A DNA stretch of 64,000 nucleotides from Xylophilus ampelinus. GTDB taxonomy: Bacteria > Pseudomonadota > Gammaproteobacteria > Burkholderiales > Burkholderiaceae_C. This document shows positions 59,739 to 64,000 of the stretch, in pieces. Positions within the stretch are counted from its first letter, which is position 1, and each line of letters begins with the position of its first letter. Made by a program: the position numbers and the translations under genes. Below the pieces are notes generated by a model that worked only from the letters and a program-made list of their open reading frames with translations, was not told where the DNA came from and made no database searches. The stretch lies in NCBI RefSeq assembly GCF_901875635.1, contig NZ_CABFMN010000083.1, positions 13,396 to 77,395 on the forward strand. The letters are read 5' to 3'.

Positions 59739-61543
59739 GGCTGAAGTCACTGCAAATCGAGCCCCTGGGCGAGGCGGGGTGGGAAAGCCCTCTGCTGGAG
59801 GTTGGCCATCGAACCACGATGTTGTTCGCCCCGAATGGCAGCGGGAAGACGCCGATCATACGAGCACTCGCGTCAGCACTCGGCTTTCCAAACAAGTTTC
59901 GAAACGACATCCTTGAGAAGTGCAAGGCAGTTGTTCTGCATGCGGAGTCTGAAGGCCAGCCTCTGAAAATTCGCAGGGTGATCGGGGCGACGAACAACGA
60001 GTTCTACGCGACGATTGAATTCAATGGCGAGCAGACCGAGCATCATGAGGAAGGCTCCTTCTCAATCGCGCTCTTCAAGCTACTCGGTCTTAAGCCTCCA
60101 CGGCTTGTATCGAATAAGGGTGAAGAAACGCAGCCCTACATCTCCACGCTGCTACCGGTTTTCTACTTAATTCAGGGTTACGGGTACTCTGCCGCATACA
60201 AGTCTCCCAGTCCGTTCATTGAAGACCAGTTCGCGGAGATGGTCCGCTTCGCCTTTGGGCTAAATCCCAAGCACTCCTACGAGGTCAAGAAGAACCTTAT
60301 CGAGGAGAAGAGCGCCCTCGAAGCACAGACGCGCAAGATCGTCGGGGCGCAACGGGTGCTGGAGTACCAAAGCCGCGGAGTCGACGCCAGCGACGCCAAC
60401 CAAGCGGTGTTGATGCGAACGGTAGAGGACCTGACCCAGCAAATCGACGCACTTCGTGCATCTGTCGATGCCAAAGGAACGGCCAGTTCCACGCTCTCCG
60501 AGATGCTGCGCCAGAAGGAGGTCCAAATCCGCGCCCGGCAGGTTGAGCTCTTTGACCTGCAAAACCGAGTGGCTGGCATCGAGACTATCCGAGCTGAGAT
60601 TGATGGTGAGGTCAAGACGCTTGGTCTGAACGAAGAAGCCCGGCGCGTTTTCACGTCGTTTCAAGAAATCTGTCGCGTGCCGAACTGCGGGCTGTTCCTG
60701 GGTAGCACAGAGTCGTATGGGAAGAACCTCTTGTACCTGAAGGATCAACTCAAAGACCTCGAGCGCAACAGCCTTCGCGCCGAGATCCGAGTCGAGCAGT
60801 TGCAAGAGCGTCTCGGCGAACTGGATGTGGAGCGGCAGACACTTGTCGACAGCCTCGACTCGCCTACGACTTCGGGCGTCGATCAGTTGGTGACGGCTGT
60901 TAAGGCGTTGACCAAGCAACTCGTCGACGCGCAGTCAGAATTGGGCCGGATATCAGCGCTGAAGGATGAGCGCTCGAAGCTGTTTGAGCTGGAGAAGGAG
61001 CGGGACCGCATTCAGGACCGTATCGACGGCCTGTCCAACACGGGCAGAGCCGACAACGATTTCAAGAAGCTCCGCTTGACTCTGCGTGAGCTCACCGTCA
61101 AGTGGATGCAAACGCTGGTGACGCAGAATGTGTCGACAAACGTCGACATTGACTTGAACCTTCGGTTCACGTTCGGTGGTGAAACGATTGAGACCATTGG
61201 CAGTGGCGGCTCCAGCAGCACGACGATTCGTTTGGTCCTCGCCATCCACGCTGCCCTGTTTGAGGCGTATCTATCCGATAAGTCTCGTCCGTTCCGCTTC
61301 CTAATCCTCGACACCCCAAAGCAAGAAGAGCTCCATACTGCCGACCTGGCTCAGTACCTCAAGGAGCTGGAGAAGATGTGTGAAGCGAACAATGCTCAGC
61401 TTGTCTTCTCCTCCACTGAATACGACCATCCCACCGGTCCGAAGGACAAGCGTTGGCTTCCTGGATACCGTGGCCCCGACAAGCCGATGTACCTGGGCAA
61501 GCGCGAAGAATTGTTGGCCGATGCCGTGTCACCGAAGCGGTAG
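59735..61543 (+). CDS. SMC/Rad50-like ATPase (LmuB/DdmC-like) of the defence system
   Basis: 602 residues with a TTG start, supported by AGGAGG eight bases upstream. Walker A is FAPNGSGKTPII (G35-K38-T39). About residues 185-430 form two coiled-coil arms around a turn with ICRVPNC (C313, C318), reminiscent of a half zinc hook. The C-terminal half-domain has the signature-like GSGGSSSTTIRLVLAIHAALFE (489 onward) and Walker B FRFLILDTPKQEEL. Such ATPases sense foreign or aberrant DNA ends and release the nuclease. Composition is markedly AT-richer than its neighbours, consistent with horizontal transfer. Confidence 0.82.
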   Translation: MRLKSLQIEPLGEAGWESPLLEVGHRTTMLFAPNGSGKTPIIRALASALGFPNKFRNDILEKCKAVVLHAESEGQPLKIRRVIGATNNEFYATIEFNGEQTEHHEEGSFSIALFKLLGLKPPRLVSNKGEETQPYISTLLPVFYLIQGYGYSAAYKSPSPFIEDQFAEMVRFAFGLNPKHSYEVKKNLIEEKSALEAQTRKIVGAQRVLEYQSRGVDASDANQAVLMRTVEDLTQQIDALRASVDAKGTASSTLSEMLRQKEVQIRARQVELFDLQNRVAGIETIRAEIDGEVKTLGLNEEARRVFTSFQEICRVPNCGLFLGSTESYGKNLLYLKDQLKDLERNSLRAEIRVEQLQERLGELDVERQTLVDSLDSPTTSGVDQLVTAVKALTKQLVDAQSELGRISALKDERSKLFELEKERDRIQDRIDGLSNTGRADNDFKKLRLTLRELTVKWMQTLVTQNVSTNVDIDLNLRFTFGGETIETIGSGGSSSTTIRLVLAIHAALFEAYLSDKSRPFRFLILDTPKQEELHTADLAQYLKELEKMCEANNAQLVFSSTEYDHPTGPKDKRWLPGYRGPDKPMYLGKREELLADAVSPKR

Positions 61544-61780
61544 GAGCAAGTGCAAGTTTGCCTTCGCCTTAAACGGTCGCTCTAAACAGGCGCCGACACC
61601 GCAAAGAAGTGGAGGACCCGGGTTCGTGAACAGCGTTCTTGCGAGCCCGCGTCTGTCGAACATCGGGTACGTGCCGGATCTGTCACTCCCCCGAATATGG
61701 CGGGCCTCTGACCATTCTGAAGCCGTAGCTGCCATTTAGGCGCCCTACGCCCAGCGCCCACCGAGCCCACAATACCCACA
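61544..61780. other. Gene-free region downstream of the defence island
   Basis: No protein, tRNA or integrase is visible. I compared it by eye with the left flank (57771-57889) and saw no long direct repeat that would mark attachment sites. A GC-rich palindrome GCCCTACGCCCAGCGCCC lies near the right end. Confidence 0.4.
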
Positions 61781-61799
61781 AATGAGAACCACTCTTATT
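61781..61799. promoter_or_regulatory. Fur box upstream of efeU
   Basis: AATGAGAACCACTCTTATT fits the 7-1-7 Fur pattern TGAGAAT-N-ATTCTCA (with mismatches) about 90 bp before the efeU start. Iron-repressed transcription is expected. Confidence 0.72.
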
Positions 61800-61886
61800 T
61801 GATGCGGTATGCTTCCACCGCCCTCCGTCGAGTGCGGTGCATGTGTCCAGCGCCGGCTCCGGGGGCTTTGCCTTTTCCGGACTCCG

Positions 61887-62717
61887 ATGCTCATTCCCTT
61901 TCTCATCATGCTGCGCGAAGGCATCGAAGCCGCGCTCATCGTCGGCATCGTCGCCAGCTACCTCCAGCAGAGCGGCCGCGGCCGCCTGATGCCGGCTGTG
62001 TGGGTCGGTGTGTTGCTGGCAGTGGCGCTGTCGCTCTTCGCCGGCGCCGGTCTGCAACTGATGGCGGCCGAGTTTCCGCAGAAGCAGCAGGAGCTGTTCG
62101 AGGGCATCGTCGGCCTGATCGCGGTGGTCATGCTGACCTCGATGGTGTTCTGGATGCGCACGACGGCGCGCTCCATCAAGGGCCAGCTGCACGCGTCGAT
62201 CGACAGGGCGCTGGGGCACGGTGACGGCCAGGGCTGGGCGCTGATCGGCATGGTGTTCCTTGCCGTGGCGCGCGAGGGGCTCGAATCGGTGTTCTTCCTG
62301 CTGGCGATCTTCCAGCAGAGCAGCGGCTGGGAGGCGCCGGTGGGCGCACTGGCGGGCATCGCGGTGTCGGTGGTGATCGGCTACGGCCTGTACTCGGGCG
62401 GCGTGCGGCTGGACCTGCGACGCTTCTTCCGCTTCACGGGGCTGTTCATCCTGCTGGTGGCGGCGGGGCTGCTGGCCGGCGTGCTGCGCAAGCTGCACGA
62501 GGCGGGCGTGTGGAACCAGCTGCAGACAGTGGTGTTCGACATGAGCGCGACGCTGCCCATGGACAGCCCGCTGGGCGCCGTGCTGTCGGGGCTGCTGGGC
62601 TACCAGGCGGCGCCGGTGGTGGGCGAGGTGATCGTCTACCTGGCCTTCCTGGCCGTGTCGCTGTATTTCTTCCTCCGGCCCGTCGCGGCCGCGCCTTCAC
62701 CCGCGGCTGCGCGCTGA
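61887..62717 (+). CDS. efeU: EfeU, FTR1-family ferrous iron permease
   Basis: 276 residues from MLIPFLIMLREGIEAAL. Seven membrane helices and two iron-binding motifs REGIE (about residues 10-14) and REGLE (in AVAREGLESVFF), which are diagnostic of FTR1/EfeU. It forms the inner-membrane iron channel of the EfeUOB system. A longer in-frame start would put a hydrophilic head before the first REGIE and is rejected. Confidence 0.93.
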   Translation: MLIPFLIMLREGIEAALIVGIVASYLQQSGRGRLMPAVWVGVLLAVALSLFAGAGLQLMAAEFPQKQQELFEGIVGLIAVVMLTSMVFWMRTTARSIKGQLHASIDRALGHGDGQGWALIGMVFLAVAREGLESVFFLLAIFQQSSGWEAPVGALAGIAVSVVIGYGLYSGGVRLDLRRFFRFTGLFILLVAAGLLAGVLRKLHEAGVWNQLQTVVFDMSATLPMDSPLGAVLSGLLGYQAAPVVGEVIVYLAFLAVSLYFFLRPVAAAPSPAAAR

Positions 62718-62735
62718 GCGCTTCTTGTTTTTTCG

Positions 62736-63935
62736 ATGGCTTCCACCTCCTCTTCTTCGACATCCTCGTCCCGCGGCATGCGTGTGGCCGTTGCGGGCTC
62801 CGCGCTGCTGGTGGCTGCCGGGCTCGCGGCCTTCTGGTACGCCTCGGGCGTGGCGCGCAAGGCGCCACCCAAGGCGGCCGACAACGCCGTCACCGTGACG
62901 ATCCAGGGCAACGTGTGCCAGCCCAACGAGATCACGGTGCCCGCGGGCCGCACGACCTTCACCATCGTCAACCAGTCGAGCCGTGCGCTCGAGTGGGAGA
63001 TCCTCGACGGCGTGATGGTGGTGGAGGAACGCGAGAACATCGCGCCCGGCTTCTCGCAGACCATGACGGTGAAGCTGCAGCCCGGCGAGTTCGACATCAC
63101 CTGCGGCCTGCTGGGCAACCCGCGCGGCAAGCTGCGCGTCACGCCCTCGGCCGCGTCCGACGCCGAGGCGGCACGGCCCTCGCTGGTGAACTACGTGGGC
63201 GCGCTGGCTGAGTACCGCGTGTTCCTGGCGCTCGAAGCCGGCAGCCTCCAGGACGCGACCCAGGCGCTGGCCGACGCGATCCAGGCCGGCGACCTGAAGC
63301 AGGCGCAGGCGCTCTACGCACCGGCCCACCAGGCCTACAAGCGCATCGAGCCGATGGCCGAGCTCTTCGCCGACCTCGACACGCGCCTGAACGCCCGCGC
63401 CGACTATTTCGAGAAGCGCGAGGCCGACCCGGCCTTCACCGGTTTCCACCGCATCGAATACGGCCTCTTCGGCCCGGACGCCGCCAAGGGCGACGTGAAG
63501 GCCCTCGCGCCGGTGGCCACGCAGCTGGTGGCCGACGTCGGCACGCTCAAGGAGCGGCTGCGCGCGCTCAACGTCCCGCCCGAGCGGCTGGCGAGTTCGG
63601 GCGCCAAGCTGCTGCGCCGCGTGGCCGACAACCTGCCGGCGGGTGGCGAAGACCACTACGGGCACGGCGAGCTGGTGAACCTGCAGGGCACGTTCGACGG
63701 CACGAAGAAGATCGCCGACCTGCTCTCGCCGCTGCTGGCCAAGGCTGCGCCCGAGCTGCAGAAGGGCATCGACCAGCGCTTCGCGGATTTCGCCGCCGCG
63801 CTCGATCCGTACCGCGAGGGCGAGGGCTTCAAGGCGGTGGCGCTCGACGAGCCGCAGCGCAAGGCGCTGGCCGCGCCGGTGCTCGCACTGGCCGACGAAA
63901 TGGCGAAGGTCAACGCCGCCCTGGGACTGGAATGA
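62736..63935 (+). CDS. efeO: EfeO, periplasmic iron-uptake protein (cupredoxin plus M75)
   Basis: 399 residues. An N-terminal hydrophobic segment (VAVAGSALLVAAGLAAFWYA) is followed by a cupredoxin-like domain (VTVTIQGNVCQPNEITVPAG) and a C-terminal M75 peptidase-like domain with the HxxE site GFHRIEYGLFG. EfeO binds iron and copper in the periplasm and works with EfeB and EfeU. Overlaps the next gene by ATGA. Confidence 0.93.
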   Translation: MASTSSSSTSSSRGMRVAVAGSALLVAAGLAAFWYASGVARKAPPKAADNAVTVTIQGNVCQPNEITVPAGRTTFTIVNQSSRALEWEILDGVMVVEERENIAPGFSQTMTVKLQPGEFDITCGLLGNPRGKLRVTPSAASDAEAARPSLVNYVGALAEYRVFLALEAGSLQDATQALADAIQAGDLKQAQALYAPAHQAYKRIEPMAELFADLDTRLNARADYFEKREADPAFTGFHRIEYGLFGPDAAKGDVKALAPVATQLVADVGTLKERLRALNVPPERLASSGAKLLRRVADNLPAGGEDHYGHGELVNLQGTFDGTKKIADLLSPLLAKAAPELQKGIDQRFADFAAALDPYREGEGFKAVALDEPQRKALAAPVLALADEMAKVNAALGLE

Positions 63936-64000
63936 CGATGAAGCCGACCGAACACGACCGTACCTCCCTGCCGGGCGACAGCGCCCCGGCCTCGCCGCAC
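63932..64000 (+). CDS. efeB: Start of the next efe gene, probably EfeB (partial)
   Basis: Only 23 codons are present (MTMKPTEHDRTSLPGDSAPA...). The ATG overlaps efeO by ATGA. EfeB, a DyP-type peroxidase, follows EfeO in this operon class, so the assignment rests on position only. A Tat signal is not visible in the part shown. Confidence 0.55.
   Translation, partial: MTMKPTEHDRTSLPGDSAPASPH

Overview
The window is high-GC DNA, apart from one compositionally different insert. The organism is most likely a betaproteobacterium of the order Burkholderiales, family Comamonadaceae (Variovorax/Acidovorax-like). Reasons are the gene content (BMP-type nucleoside transporter linked to URC genes, gcl-hyi-glxR, FadE-type dehydrogenase, AcnA) and seven copies of an intergenic repeat that begins GCTATCAAA..TATAGCTGC, a style I associate with this family. 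I see no rRNA, tRNA, CRISPR array or insertion sequence.

Layout. 1-3.5 kb: the 5' part of a secreted Ser/Asn/Gly-rich protein, an OmpR/EnvZ-type two-component pair, and two small proteins. 3.7-8.6 kb: sirtuin, a lipoprotein beta-propeller, a CodA-like cytosine deaminase, and an APS kinase/sulfotransferase pair. 8.6-17.9 kb (minus strand): an eight-gene set holding the URC1 and URC4 genes of the uracil-catabolism (URC) pathway, uracil phosphoribosyltransferase, a complete BMP-type nucleoside ABC importer and a lipid-anchored nucleosidase. 18.1-21.8 kb: a bufferin (MNIO-modified peptide) operon, bufA-bufB-bufC-doxX, divergent from a SigF-like ECF sigma factor and its NrsF-like membrane anti-sigma; the shared intergenic region holds two matching GTAACC-N16/17-CGAA promoters. 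21.9-23.4 kb: HerA-like ATPase. 23.5-33.1 kb: a tightly overlapping ten-gene set of the aryl-polyene (APE) type (ACP, AMP-ligase/dehydratase fusion, acyltransferase, LolA, MMPL exporter, deacetylase, methyltransferase, dehydratase, ketoreductase) with no ketosynthase.

33.1-54.5 kb: a repeat-rich gap, NlpC/P60 peptidase, nucleoside deaminase, DUF2272 protein, alpha/beta-hydrolase, a SsuABC/TauABC-type importer, malic enzyme, the glyoxylate route gcl-hyi-glxR with a divergent LysR regulator, an AI-2E-family permease, a xanthine-type NCS2 permease with a divergent LysR regulator, a FadE-like acyl-CoA dehydrogenase, and an XRE regulator with a 17-bp palindromic operator. 54.5-57.8 kb: repeats and aconitase. 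58.1-61.5 kb: a lower-GC three-gene island that I read as a Lamassu/DdmABC-like (ABC three-component) defence system: Cap4-type nuclease, small protein and SMC/Rad50-like ATPase, preceded by a perfect LexA-box sequence. 61.8-64 kb: Fur-box-controlled ferrous iron importer efeUOB, cut by the window end.

Start codons were chosen from overlaps, Shine-Dalgarno sequences and family start points; several differ from the longest possible reading frame. Function assignments rest on motif recognition by eye and no database search was run.
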